Source: UBA11524 sp045591175 (GTDB lineage Bacteria; Bacillota; Clostridia; Christensenellales; Aristaeellaceae). Taken from it: 64,000 nucleotides of DNA. The notes under the pieces were generated by a model that did no database searches, was not told the DNA's origin, and was given only the letters and a program-made list of their open reading frames with translations. The stretch spans positions 1-64,000 of the forward strand of contig JAZNSI010000047.1 in NCBI GenBank assembly GCA_045591175.1, read 5' to 3'. The translations under genes were made by a program, and so were the position numbers. Below, one piece after another: positions 29,746 through 38,054 of the stretch; within the stretch, counting starts at the first letter, position 1; each line of letters opens with the position of its first letter.

Positions 29746-31272
29746 ATGAAGAAGCTGATTTCCCTGCTGCTCCTGTGCATGCTCGTGCCCTGTGCGCTGG
29801 CGGACTCTGTGCCCTTCCAGCTGCCGCCGGACACCTACAACTGGTACGAGATCTTCGTCTGGTCCTACCAGGATTCCGACGGCGACGGCATCGGCGATTT
29901 CAATGGTGTCCGCCAGCGGCTGGATTACATCGCCGACATGGGCTACACCGGCATCTGGTTCATGCCCATCATGCCTTCTCCCTCCTATCACAAGTACGAC
30001 GTGACGGATTACAAGGCCGTCGATCCCCAGTACGGCACGATGGATGACTTCCGCGCGCTGGTGAGGGAGTGCCACGAGCGCGGCATCCGCGTCATCATCG
30101 ACCTGCCGGTGAACCATACCTCCACCCGTCACCCCTGGTTCCTCAGCGCGGTGGAATCCATCCAGAAGCGCAAGTTCGACAGCCCCTACCTGGATTATTA
30201 CTGCTTCACCGAGACCCCCAGCGGCAACAAGTACGTGAAGATCTCCGGCTCCTCCTGGCATTATGAGGAGCAGTTCGCCGGCGGCAACATGCCCGATCTG
30301 AACCTGCACAGCGAGGCGCTGCTGGCGGAGATCCGCGATATCATCACCTTCTGGCTGACGGATGTGGACGTGGACGGCTTCCGCCTGGATGCGGTGACCT
30401 CCCTCCACACGGCGGACGTTGCTGCCAACGTCGCCACCCTGGACAAGATCAAGGCCATGTGCGAGGAGGCCAAGGCGGGCTCCTACGTGGTGGGCGAAGC
30501 ATGGGTAGGCCAGAGCGCTCTGGCGGAGTACTGGCAGTCCACGGTGGACAGCTTCTTCCTGTTCCCGTCCGCCCAGGCGGAGGGCTTCATCGTCAAGGCC
30601 GTGCTGGGCCGCAGCCCCGACGGCACCAAGTACGTCAAGGGCCTCGAGACGGCTTTGTCCCTGCTGCCGGAAGGCCGCGTGCTTGCGCCCTTCCTGTGCA
30701 ACCACGATACCGGCCGCACCATCGGCCTGCTGCAGGCCCGCAAGCTCCCCGAGCGCGCCAAGTTCGCCCAGGGTCTGCTGGGCATGCTGCCGGGCAATGT
30801 CTTCACCTACTACGGCGACGAGATCGGCATGGTGGGCGCGGGCGACGACCCCAACAAGCGCCTGGCCATGTACTGGAACGACGGCGACATGACCACCCAG
30901 CCCCCCGGCGTGACCAGCCTGGAATACGCCTACCCCTGCGTGGACGACCAGCTCGCCAATCCCAACTCCCTTCTGAACTACTGCAAGGCCGTCAACCATG
31001 CCCGCCTGCGCAGCCCGCTGATCGCCCGTGGCGCGAACACCACGCTGTACGCGGACAAGAACGTGGTGCTGATGAAGCGCGAGCTTGACGGCGAATGCTG
31101 CTACATCGCCATCAACTTCGCCAAGAAGGCGGACAGCACGGTGGAGATCCCCGCGACGGGGCTGGCCATCGTCTCCGACCTGGTCGCGCTGGAGGGCAAT
31201 GCCACCCTCGCCGAGGGCGACGGCGTGACCACGGTGACCCTGCCGCCGTACGGAATCGCAGTGATTGAGTGA
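29746..31272 (+). CDS. Secreted alpha-amylase, GH13
   Basis: A 508-residue exported glucan hydrolase. A 19-residue signal peptide (MKKLISLLLL...CALA) is followed by the catalytic barrel: VNHTS (region I), DGFRLDAV with nucleophile D215 (region II), GEAW with acid/base E251 (region III) and CNHDTGR with transition-state stabiliser D321 (region IV). A C-terminal beta domain ends the protein. Wording YEIFVWSYQDSDGDGIGD fits the calcium-binding start of this amylase group. It lies 32 bp after the serine hydrolase, with a modest AAAGAAG ribosome site. Confidence 0.94.
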   Translation: MKKLISLLLLCMLVPCALADSVPFQLPPDTYNWYEIFVWSYQDSDGDGIGDFNGVRQRLDYIADMGYTGIWFMPIMPSPSYHKYDVTDYKAVDPQYGTMDDFRALVRECHERGIRVIIDLPVNHTSTRHPWFLSAVESIQKRKFDSPYLDYYCFTETPSGNKYVKISGSSWHYEEQFAGGNMPDLNLHSEALLAEIRDIITFWLTDVDVDGFRLDAVTSLHTADVAANVATLDKIKAMCEEAKAGSYVVGEAWVGQSALAEYWQSTVDSFFLFPSAQAEGFIVKAVLGRSPDGTKYVKGLETALSLLPEGRVLAPFLCNHDTGRTIGLLQARKLPERAKFAQGLLGMLPGNVFTYYGDEIGMVGAGDDPNKRLAMYWNDGDMTTQPPGVTSLEYAYPCVDDQLANPNSLLNYCKAVNHARLRSPLIARGANTTLYADKNVVLMKRELDGECCYIAINFAKKADSTVEIPATGLAIVSDLVALEGNATLAEGDGVTTVTLPPYGIAVIE

Positions 31273-31345
31273 TCTCTCCGGCGGCACGAAAAGAGTCGAA
31301 GACCCCCGGCATACGGCATCGTTGTGCTGGAATAAGGAGGCCCCC

Positions 31346-32017
31346 ATGAACACCAAACTTTTTCTCTCCGCCATTGCGAAATTTGCGCTGGGCGTGGTGC
31401 TGATCGGCGCGCTGCTCTTCCTGCCCGCCTGGACGCTGCATTATCCCCAGGCCTGGCTGCTGATGGGCATCCTGTTCATCCCGATGTTCCTCGCCGGCCT
31501 CGTCATGATGGCGAAGAACCCCTCCCTCCTGCGCAGCCGCCTGAACGCCAAGGAAAAAGAACGCGAGCAGTCCCTGGTTGTGAAGCTCAGCGGGCTGATG
31601 TTCCTTGTCGGGTTCGTCCTCGCGGGGCTCAGCTACCGCTTTGGCTGGCTGATGCTGCCCCGGTGGGTGAGCATCGTCGGCGCAGTACTGTTCCTGATGA
31701 GCTACGCCCTGTACGCGGAGGTTCTGCGGGAGAACACCTGGCTGTCCCGCACCATCGAGGTGCAGGAGGGTCAGCAGGTCGTGTCCGACGGGCTGTACGG
31801 CGTCATCCGTCACCCCATGTACGCCGTAACAGTGACGCTTTTCCTGTCCATGCCGCTGGTGCTGGGTTCGGCACTGGCCTTCGCGGTGTTCCTGGCGTAC
31901 CCCTTCATCATCGCCAAGCGCATCCACAATGAGGAGGAAGTCCTCTCCCGCGAGCTACCCGGCTATGCGGAGTACAAGCAGCAGGTGAAGTGGCGGCTGA
32001 TCCCCTTCATCTGGTAA
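31346..32017 (+). CDS. Isoprenylcysteine-carboxyl-methyltransferase-like membrane protein
   Basis: A 223-residue protein with five to six membrane helices and the conserved C-terminal block GVIRHPMYAV (the RHPxY SAM-binding signature), then an E-x-x-L-S-x-x-L-P-G-Y-x-x-Y run near the end. This is the ICMT/PEMT (PF04140/PF04191) family; bacterial members methylate lipids or small molecules, and prenylated protein is not the expected substrate. AAGGAGG is 5 nt before ATG 31346; an in-frame start at 31265 overlaps the amylase gene and was rejected. Confidence 0.85.
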   Translation: MNTKLFLSAIAKFALGVVLIGALLFLPAWTLHYPQAWLLMGILFIPMFLAGLVMMAKNPSLLRSRLNAKEKEREQSLVVKLSGLMFLVGFVLAGLSYRFGWLMLPRWVSIVGAVLFLMSYALYAEVLRENTWLSRTIEVQEGQQVVSDGLYGVIRHPMYAVTVTLFLSMPLVLGSALAFAVFLAYPFIIAKRIHNEEEVLSRELPGYAEYKQQVKWRLIPFIW

Positions 32018-32026
32018 GGAGGCCCC

Positions 32027-32476
32027 ATGTACACCATCCGGCAGGAACGCCTCACCCCGGAAGCCTACATCGGCTTCCTCCGCCGCACCGACCTGGGCAG
32101 CCAGTACCCCAAGGAGCGCTTCCATGAGCGCATCGCCACGCTGGTGGAGAAGGCCTCCATCAGCCTGACCGCCCGGGATGACGCGGGCGACCTCATCGGC
32201 GTGGGCTTTGGCATCACCGACTTTGCCTACTGGCTGTTCATCACCGACCTGGGCGTCGTGCGGGAATGGACGGGCAAGGGCGTGGGCAAGGCGCTGGTGC
32301 AGGAGATGCACCGCATCGCCGGCGAGAGCCTCGATGGCGGCGGCGAAAAGAACATCATCATGTACACCTGCGCCAACGAAAACGCCACCGGCTTCTACGA
32401 GAAGCTGGGCATGGTCAAGCCCGGCGACATCTATATGTACAACAAGGTGGAGTGGACAGACTTCACCGTGGAGTAA
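32027..32476 (+). CDS. GNAT-family N-acetyltransferase
   Basis: A 149-residue acetyltransferase: the acetyl-CoA loop is EWTGKGVGKALVQEM (near residue 80) and the fold ends with NENATGFYEKLGM. It lies 9 bp after the methyltransferase, with AAGGAGG overlapping the intergenic bases, so it is translated from the same message. Substrate unknown. Confidence 0.82.
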   Translation: MYTIRQERLTPEAYIGFLRRTDLGSQYPKERFHERIATLVEKASISLTARDDAGDLIGVGFGITDFAYWLFITDLGVVREWTGKGVGKALVQEMHRIAGESLDGGGEKNIIMYTCANENATGFYEKLGMVKPGDIYMYNKVEWTDFTVE

Positions 32477-32479
32477 GCT

Positions 32480-32989
32480 ATGATCACATTGCGCCCCATG
32501 CAAGCCACGCAGGCGGATTACCTGCACATGCAGCGCTGGTTCCATGAGCCGGAGCTGCAGCAGTGGGTCTGGTGCGACGAACCGGGCGAGCCGCCCGTCT
32601 CCGTCGCCCGCATCGCCGAAAAATACGGTCCCCGCGCTGCCCATCCCACGGACGTTTTCCCCTATTTCATCCTGAAGGACGGAGACCCCATCGGCTTCAT
32701 CCAGTACTACATCCACAGCGCGGAGGCCATCGGCCTGGATATGTGGATCGGCGTCCCTGACGCGCGCAGCCGCGGCTGCGGCTCCGAGGCGCTGCGGCAG
32801 ATGGTGGACGTCATCCATCGGAAACACCCATCCATCCGCGAGCTGTTCATCGACCCGGATATCAGAAATGCGCGGGCCGTCCGCTGCTACGAGAAAGCCG
32901 GTTTCCGCCGCGAAGACCAGTATACCGACGAAGAAGGCGACATCTGCCTGCTGATGAAAATCCATTTTGACAAGGAGGCCACCCCATGA
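32480..32989 (+). CDS. GNAT-family acetyltransferase, AAC(6')-like subgroup
   Basis: 169 residues. The pattern LRPMQATQADYLHMQRWF at the N-terminus, FPYFILKDGDPIGFIQYYI, DMWIGVPDARSRGCGSEAL and LFIDPDIRNARAVRCYEKAGF follow the subgroup that contains AAC(6')-Ib aminoglycoside acetyltransferases and many harmless relatives. Resistance is possible but not supported by context. Its TGA overlaps the ATG of the galactanase gene (ATGA), so the two are translationally coupled. Confidence 0.8.
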   Translation: MITLRPMQATQADYLHMQRWFHEPELQQWVWCDEPGEPPVSVARIAEKYGPRAAHPTDVFPYFILKDGDPIGFIQYYIHSAEAIGLDMWIGVPDARSRGCGSEALRQMVDVIHRKHPSIRELFIDPDIRNARAVRCYEKAGFRREDQYTDEEGDICLLMKIHFDKEATP

Positions 32990-34911
32990 AGCACCTCATC
33001 CCCCTGCTGCTCTGCCTGCTGCTGATGATCCCCGCAGCCATGGCGGAGGAACCCGCCTCTTCCCTGTACATCAAGGCCATCCCCGACCTGAGCGAGGACT
33101 TCGCCCTGGGCATGGACGTGTCCAGCGTCCTGGCCCTGGAGGCCGCGGGCGTCAAGTACTACGACCACGACGGCAACGAGCGCGACCTTTTCGCCATCCT
33201 GGCCGAAAACGGCGTGAACTACATCCGCGTGCGCGTGTGGAACGATCCCTTTGACAAGGACGGCAACGGCTACGGCGGCGGCAACTGCGACATCAACACC
33301 GCCATCGCCATCGGCAAGCGCGCCACTGCCCACGGCATGAAGCTGCTGGTGGACTTCCACTACTCCGACTTCTGGGCGGACCCTGCCAAGCAGATGCTGC
33401 CCAAGGCCTGGAAGGGCAAGCGCACCACCCAGAAGGTGAAGCTGCTGGGCGAATACACCCTCGATTGCCTCACCCGGCTCAAGGAGGCCGGCGTGGACGT
33501 GGGCATGGTGCAGCTGGGCAACGAAAGCAACAACGGTCTGGCGGGCGAAAAGAGCTTTCCCAACATGTGCAAGATGATGTCCGCCGGCGCGGCTGCAGTG
33601 CGCCAGGTGTACCCCGATGCGCTGATCGCCGTGCACTTCGCCAATCCGGAGAACGCGGACAATTACTACGGCTACGCCCGCAAGCTGGCGGAGAACAACG
33701 TGGACTATGACGTGTTTGCCTCCAGCTACTACCCCTACTGGCACGGCACGCTGGACAATTTGAAGACGGTGCTGGGCACCATCTCCGCCGAGTACGGCAA
33801 GAAGGTCATGGTGGCGGAGACCTCCTATGCCTACACCATCGAGGACGGCGACTTCTCCGGCAACACCATCGGCGAGGGCGGCGCGTACTTGAAGCCCTAC
33901 CCCTTCACCCTCCAGGGCCAGGTGAACAACCTCACGGACGTCATCCAGGCCATGCATGACATCGGCGGCATCGGCGTGTTCTACTGGGAGGGTGCGTGGA
34001 TCCCCGTGCCCGGCGGCAGCTGGGAGGCCAATTCCGCCCTGTGGGAGAAGCACGGCGCTGGCTGGGCTTCCTCCTATGCCGCGGAGTATGATCCCCAGGA
34101 TGCGGGCAAGTACTACGGCGGCTGCGCCTGCGATAATCAGGCCCTGTTCGATTTTTCCGGCAAGGCCCTGGAAAGCCTCAAGGTGTTCAAGCTCATCCGC
34201 CGGGGCAATGAGGTGCCCGTCACCGTGGATGCGCTGGACGACGTGACGCTGATGATCGACCTGACCGGTGAGATCGTGCTGCCGGAAACCGTCAATGCTG
34301 TCATGTCCGACAACAGCCGCCAGGCGGTTCCCGTGGAATGGGAGCCCTACGACGCCCAGGCCATGAAGGACGGCGGCGTAAAGACCTATACCATCAAGGG
34401 CGTGGCCGGCGGCATGGAGGCCACCTGCCAAGTCGCGATGATCGAGTACAACCACCTTGCCAACTGGTCCTTCGAGGACGAGGACAAGGGCGAGTGGGTC
34501 GCCAACAATATCGGCGGCTGCGAGCAGCTCTACATCGAGGAAAAGAAGACCGACTCCGTCACCGGCACGAAGCACTATCACTTCTACTCCGCTGCCGCCG
34601 GTACGGTGGAATTCACCCTGGAGCAGCAGGTGGAGAACCTCCCCGCGGGCACCTACCGCTACGAGATCGCCATCATGGGCGGCGACGGCGGCACGGTGGA
34701 GATCTACTCCTACGTGAAGGTGAACGGCGTGGAAGTCGCCCGTCAGGCCTCCACCATCACCTCCTACAACGTGTGGGACAAGCCCCTGATCGAGGGCGTC
34801 CAGGTACAGGAGGGCGACGTGGTGACCGTGGGTGTGTACGTCAAGTGCTCCGGCTCCGGCAACGGCGCGTGGGGCAAGATCGACGACGCGAAGCTGAATA
34901 CCATGAAGTAA
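32986..34911 (+). CDS. Secreted arabinogalactan endo-beta-1,4-galactanase, GH53
   Basis: A 641-residue exported enzyme that cuts beta-1,4-galactan side chains of pectin. A signal peptide (cleavage after AMA) precedes the GH53 barrel, which has GMDVSSV, YIRVRVWNDP, acid/base E180 in QLGNESNNG and nucleophile E278 in VAETSYAY. From about residue 410 a bacterial Ig-like domain (PETVNAVMSDNSR... type) and then a C-terminal jelly-roll-like domain of about 150 residues follow, probably carbohydrate binding (CBM61-like). It ends the 28-35 kb run and has a terminator. Confidence 0.95.
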   Translation: MKHLIPLLLCLLLMIPAAMAEEPASSLYIKAIPDLSEDFALGMDVSSVLALEAAGVKYYDHDGNERDLFAILAENGVNYIRVRVWNDPFDKDGNGYGGGNCDINTAIAIGKRATAHGMKLLVDFHYSDFWADPAKQMLPKAWKGKRTTQKVKLLGEYTLDCLTRLKEAGVDVGMVQLGNESNNGLAGEKSFPNMCKMMSAGAAAVRQVYPDALIAVHFANPENADNYYGYARKLAENNVDYDVFASSYYPYWHGTLDNLKTVLGTISAEYGKKVMVAETSYAYTIEDGDFSGNTIGEGGAYLKPYPFTLQGQVNNLTDVIQAMHDIGGIGVFYWEGAWIPVPGGSWEANSALWEKHGAGWASSYAAEYDPQDAGKYYGGCACDNQALFDFSGKALESLKVFKLIRRGNEVPVTVDALDDVTLMIDLTGEIVLPETVNAVMSDNSRQAVPVEWEPYDAQAMKDGGVKTYTIKGVAGGMEATCQVAMIEYNHLANWSFEDEDKGEWVANNIGGCEQLYIEEKKTDSVTGTKHYHFYSAAAGTVEFTLEQQVENLPAGTYRYEIAIMGGDGGTVEIYSYVKVNGVEVARQASTITSYNVWDKPLIEGVQVQEGDVVTVGVYVKCSGSGNGAWGKIDDAKLNTMK

Positions 34912-34919
34912 ATATGCGC

Positions 34920-34949
34920 GGCAGGCTCCATGTGGGGCCTGCCATTTTT
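34920..34949 (+). terminator. Terminator of the glycosidase run
   Basis: GGCAGGC (34920-34926) pairs with GCCTGCC (34937-34943), followed by ATTTTTG. Confidence 0.8.
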
Positions 34950-35097
34950 GTGATTTTTGACCGCATGCAATTCCCCGGGAAATGTGATAAAATGATGGCA
35001 ACAGCTGCGCCTCCACGCTAACGGCAGCCAGCCGGCGTGCGCTGAAAATGGTCAATCGCTCCTGCCGTGACGCATTGGACCGGAAGGAGAATCACCC

Positions 35098-35346
35098 ATG
35101 AAACGCATTCAGGCAGCCTGCATCATGCAGACACTGCTCTTCACCCAGAAGGAAGAAAACCAGCTGAGCCGCGAGGACGCCCTGCAGCTTAACCAGGCGG
35201 ATTTCCAGCACTACAAGGACATGCTTGAACGCACCCATACCCGCCATCAGATCACCGATGTGCAGGAGCTGGAAGATGGCTCCATCCTTGTGCGGGTGCG
35301 CAAGCAGTACAACGCCAGGGCCGACGTCACCGAGTACTTCAACTGA
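35098..35346 (+). CDS. Conserved-looking 82-residue hypothetical protein
   Basis: A soluble, charged 82-residue protein with a helical first half (ALQLNQADFQHYKDMLERTH) and a strand-like end (DGSILVRVRKQYN). GGAGAATC precedes the ATG. It lies 23 bp before the Veg-like gene and is likely co-transcribed. I do not recognise the family. The 186-bp gap before it holds a terminator and no clear promoter. Confidence 0.65.
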   Translation: MKRIQAACIMQTLLFTQKEENQLSREDALQLNQADFQHYKDMLERTHTRHQITDVQELEDGSILVRVRKQYNARADVTEYFN

Positions 35347-35369
35347 CCGATCACAGCAAGGAGCATCCC

Positions 35370-35636
35370 ATGTCCCGCACAACACCCCGCGAATCTTCCG
35401 CTACCATCGATTCCTGCAAAGCCCGGATCCAGTCTCTGTACGAGCAAAATCCGGACGTCTCTCTCAACATATTCGTCAGCCATTCCAAGGTCGTGCAGGA
35501 TGCCCAGGCCACCATCGTCGGCGTGTACCGCCATTGCTTCTGTGTGGAGGAATGCTCCACCGGCACCCGGCAGCGGCATACCTTTTCCTACGCGGATATG
35601 CTGACCGGACGCGTGAACGTTGCATCCCGCTCATAA
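35370..35636 (+). CDS. Veg-like protein (DUF1021)
   Basis: 88 residues. The C-terminal wording HTFSYADMLTGRVNVA fits the Veg family signature (SYADILT) and the middle (VYRHCFCVEE) fits its strand pattern; the N-terminal helix (IDSCKARIQSLYEQN) also matches in layout. Veg of Bacillus promotes biofilm matrix gene expression and is encoded near the origin. AAGGAG lies 7 nt upstream. Assignment is by short motif only. Confidence 0.6.
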   Translation: MSRTTPRESSATIDSCKARIQSLYEQNPDVSLNIFVSHSKVVQDAQATIVGVYRHCFCVEECSTGTRQRHTFSYADMLTGRVNVASRS

Positions 35637-35646
35637 TGTTTCCCCC

Positions 35647-35673
35647 GGCAGGCTCTCCGGAGCCTGCCTTTTT
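35647..35673 (+). terminator. Terminator of the Veg-like gene
   Basis: GGCAGGCTC (35647-35655) pairs with GAGCCTGCC (35660-35668), tail TTTTT. Confidence 0.85.
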
Positions 35674-35676
35674 ATG

Positions 35677-35705
35677 TTGCAACCCTCCGGAAGGTGTGGT
35701 ATAAT
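35677..35705 (+). promoter_or_regulatory. Promoter of argS
   Basis: TTGCAA (35677-35682), 17-bp spacer, TATAAT (35700-35705), extended -10 TGG. The leader is about 30 nt, leaving no room for a T-box. Confidence 0.78.
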
Positions 35706-35740
35706 AACTATGTATTGCCAAAACAAGGAGCATGATTGCT

Positions 35741-37477
35741 ATGGATATGATGACCCGCATTGCCACCCTGACCGCCGAGTGCCTGACTTCCACCTGGCCC
35801 GAGGCGCAGGGGCTTCCCACCGCTGATGAGATTCGCGGCCTGCTGGCCGTTCCCCCGGACCGCGAGATGGGCGACTATGCCTTCCCCGTGTTCCGCCTGG
35901 CCAAGGCCCTGCGCATGGCGCCGCCCATGATCGCAAAGAGCCTCTGCGAAGCCTGGGATCACCCCGAGGTTGCCCGCGTGGAGCCCGTCAACGGCTATAT
36001 GAACTTCTTCCTCAACCGCGTCAACTTCGCCAAGGAGACCCTCGATGCTGTCCTTGAACAGGGCGAGCGTTTTGGCTCCTCCGATATGGGCAACGGCAAG
36101 ACCGTGTGCCTGGACTACTCCTCCATCAACATCGCCAAGCGCTTTGGCGTGGGCCACCTGTCCACCACGATGATCGGCCACTCCCTCAAGCGCATCCATG
36201 ACTTCCTGGGCTACAAGACCGTGGGCATCAATCACCTGGGCGACTGGGGCACCCAGTTCGGCAAGATGATCTACGCCTACAAGACCTGGGGCAGCAAGGA
36301 AGAGGTCGAGGAGAAGGGCATCACCGAGATGATGCGCCTGTACGTCAAGTTCCACGAGGAGGCCGAGAAGGATCCCTCCCTGGAGGACGAGGGCCGCGCC
36401 TGGTTCAAGAAGATCGAGGACGGCGACGAGGAAGCCCGCGCCATCTGGAACTGGTTCAAGGACATCACCCTCAAGGACGCTGCCCGCGTGTATGAGCTGC
36501 TGGGCGTGGAGTTTGACTCCTACGCCGGCGAAAGCTTCTACATGGACAAGATGGACGTGGTCATCGACGAGCTGCGGGAGAAGAATCTGCTGACCATCTC
36601 CCAGGGCGCATCCGTGGTCGATCTGGAGGAGGACAAGATGCCTCCCTGCATCATCCTGCGCTCCGACGGTGCGACCCTGTACCACACCCGTGATCTGGCC
36701 GCCGCCGTCTACCGCAAGAATGTCTACGACTTCGACAAGTGCCTGTACGTCGTGGCCTACCAGCAGGATCTCCACTTCCGCCAGCTGTTCAAGGTGCTGG
36801 AGAAGATGGGCAAGCCCTGGGCCAAGGACTGCGTGCATGTCTCCTTCGGCATGATCTCCTTCGAGGGTCAGGCCTTCTCCACCCGCAAGGGCCGCGTCGT
36901 CTACCTGGAGGACGTGCTGAATCAGGCCATGCAGAAGGCCCTCGATATCATCAACGAGAAGTCCCCGAACCTCGCCAACAAGGAGGAGGTCGCCCGTCAG
37001 GTGGGCATCGGCGCGGTCATCTACTCCGACCTCAGCAACGGCCGCATCAAGGATATTGACTTCTCCTTCGAGCGCGCGCTGAACTTCGACGGCGAGACCG
37101 GCCCCTATGTGCAGTACACCCACGCCCGCTGCTGCTCCGTGCTGCGCAAGGTGGGAGCCCCGCTGGCAGCGGCAGACGCCAACCTGCCCGAGGTGGACTA
37201 CAATGGCCTGGCGGATGACGAGGCCCAGCACCTGCTGCGGCTGCTCTCCCGCTTCCCCGACGTGGTGAAGGAGGCCGCCGACAAGTACGAGCCCTCCATG
37301 ATCACCCGCGCGGTGACCGACATCGCCCAGGGCTACAACAAGTTCTACTACGAGCACCGCGTCCTGGATGCGGAGCCCGGCGTGGCCGCTGCCCGCGTGG
37401 CGCTGACCAAGGCGGTCAAGGACGTCATCAAGACCGGATTGTGGCTGATCGGCATCGAAGCCCCCGAGCGCATGTAA
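35741..37477 (+). CDS. argS: Arginine--tRNA ligase
   Basis: Charges tRNA-Arg with arginine. At 578 residues it has the N-terminal Add-1 tRNA-recognition domain, the class I HIGH variant NIAKRFGVGHLST, the KMSKS-equivalent FSTRKGRVV near residue 380 and a C-terminal DALR anticodon domain beginning with the FDGETGPYVQY-type block. Two ATGs compete; the second (35741) has AAGGAG 10 nt upstream while the first (35732) has it only 1 nt away, so 35741 is chosen. Own promoter and terminator. Confidence 0.96.
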   Translation: MDMMTRIATLTAECLTSTWPEAQGLPTADEIRGLLAVPPDREMGDYAFPVFRLAKALRMAPPMIAKSLCEAWDHPEVARVEPVNGYMNFFLNRVNFAKETLDAVLEQGERFGSSDMGNGKTVCLDYSSINIAKRFGVGHLSTTMIGHSLKRIHDFLGYKTVGINHLGDWGTQFGKMIYAYKTWGSKEEVEEKGITEMMRLYVKFHEEAEKDPSLEDEGRAWFKKIEDGDEEARAIWNWFKDITLKDAARVYELLGVEFDSYAGESFYMDKMDVVIDELREKNLLTISQGASVVDLEEDKMPPCIILRSDGATLYHTRDLAAAVYRKNVYDFDKCLYVVAYQQDLHFRQLFKVLEKMGKPWAKDCVHVSFGMISFEGQAFSTRKGRVVYLEDVLNQAMQKALDIINEKSPNLANKEEVARQVGIGAVIYSDLSNGRIKDIDFSFERALNFDGETGPYVQYTHARCCSVLRKVGAPLAAADANLPEVDYNGLADDEAQHLLRLLSRFPDVVKEAADKYEPSMITRAVTDIAQGYNKFYYEHRVLDAEPGVAAARVALTKAVKDVIKTGLWLIGIEAPERM

Positions 37478-37486
37478 TGTAATCTC

Positions 37487-37520
37487 ATCCCCGCTGCAAA
37501 TTCTGCGGCGGGGATTTTTT
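37487..37520 (+). terminator. Terminator of argS
   Basis: ATCCCCGC (37487-37494) pairs with GCGGGGAT (37508-37515), followed by six T. Confidence 0.85.
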
Positions 37521-37527
37521 GTCCCTC

Positions 37528-37556
37528 TTGACAAATTCCTCACAATCGTCTACAAT
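37528..37556 (+). promoter_or_regulatory. Promoter of the TM1266 gene and its leader
   Basis: TTGACA (37528-37533), 17-bp spacer, TACAAT (37551-37556). Confidence 0.8.
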
Positions 37557-37562
37557 GTTCCT

Positions 37563-37718
37563 GCCCGGCCCGCAAAGGAGCACCCTGCGCGGTTCCAGGC
37601 GCAACATCAGTAAAGCGATCCTGACCCAAAGCGTAAGCTGCGTGAAAGGTACGTGCCATAGATCCCTGCTGCTGCAGGGGCTTTGTTGCCGTGCCTTTTG
37701 GGGTGCGGTTGTTTTTTT
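37563..37718 (+). ncRNA. Structured 5' leader or small RNA ending in a U-run
   Basis: About 155 nt between a strong promoter and a T7 run at 37712-37718. Long-range pairings close it: GCACCC (37580-37585) with GGGTGC (37701-37706), then AGGC/GCCT and GCAAC/GTTGC (37601-37605 with 37685-37689). Inside lie TCAG/CTGA and CCCTGC-TGCT-GCAGGG hairpins. I could not match it to riboswitch classes whose conserved cores I know. The ribosome site of the next gene (GGAGG 37733) lies just beyond the T run, so it may be a regulated leader or an independent RNA. Confidence 0.55.
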
Positions 37719-37743
37719 CGAAATCAACGTTTGGAGGTAACAC

Positions 37744-37995
37744 ATGGAAACCCGCGTAGCCGTGATGAGCATCATCGTGGAGGACATGACCAGCGCCGAG
37801 AAGATCAACGCCATCCTGCATGAGCATGGCGAATACATCATCGGGCGGATGGGCATCCCCTACCGTGCGAAGAAGATCAGCATCATATCCATCGCGCTGG
37901 ACGCGCCTCAGAATGTGACCGCCGCCATCGCCGGCAAAATCGGCGGTCTCCCCGGCGTGAGCGTCAAGACCGCTTACTCCAGCGTGATCGGCTGA
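37744..37995 (+). CDS. TM1266-type iron-only hydrogenase system putative regulator
   Basis: An 83-residue ACT-like protein. ILHEHGEYIIGRMGIPYR and KISIISIALDAPQNV are the family signature of TM1266, a small protein found with [FeFe]-hydrogenase maturation genes and thought to sense or regulate in that system. No hyd gene is in the window; instead an ABC substrate-binding protein and permease follow. GGAGGTAAC precedes the ATG. Confidence 0.85.
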   Translation: METRVAVMSIIVEDMTSAEKINAILHEHGEYIIGRMGIPYRAKKISIISIALDAPQNVTAAIAGKIGGLPGVSVKTAYSSVIG

Positions 37996-38054
37996 TTCAA
38001 TTTTCTGGTTTTGTGGTATCAACAAGATATATTTTTGGAAGGAGTGTCCCCATT

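Noticed and set aside
32480..32989. Aminoglycoside resistance gene aac(6')
   Set aside because: Only general subgroup similarity is seen; context is a glycosidase run, so resistance is not claimed.
35706..35740. T-box leader before argS (or glyQS)
   Set aside because: Promoters lie about 30 and 68 nt from the start codons, leaving no room for a T-box, and no T-box core is seen.
37563..37718. 6S RNA, SRP RNA or c-di-GMP riboswitch for the TM1266 leader
   Set aside because: The conserved sequence cores of these RNAs that I know are not present; left as unassigned.
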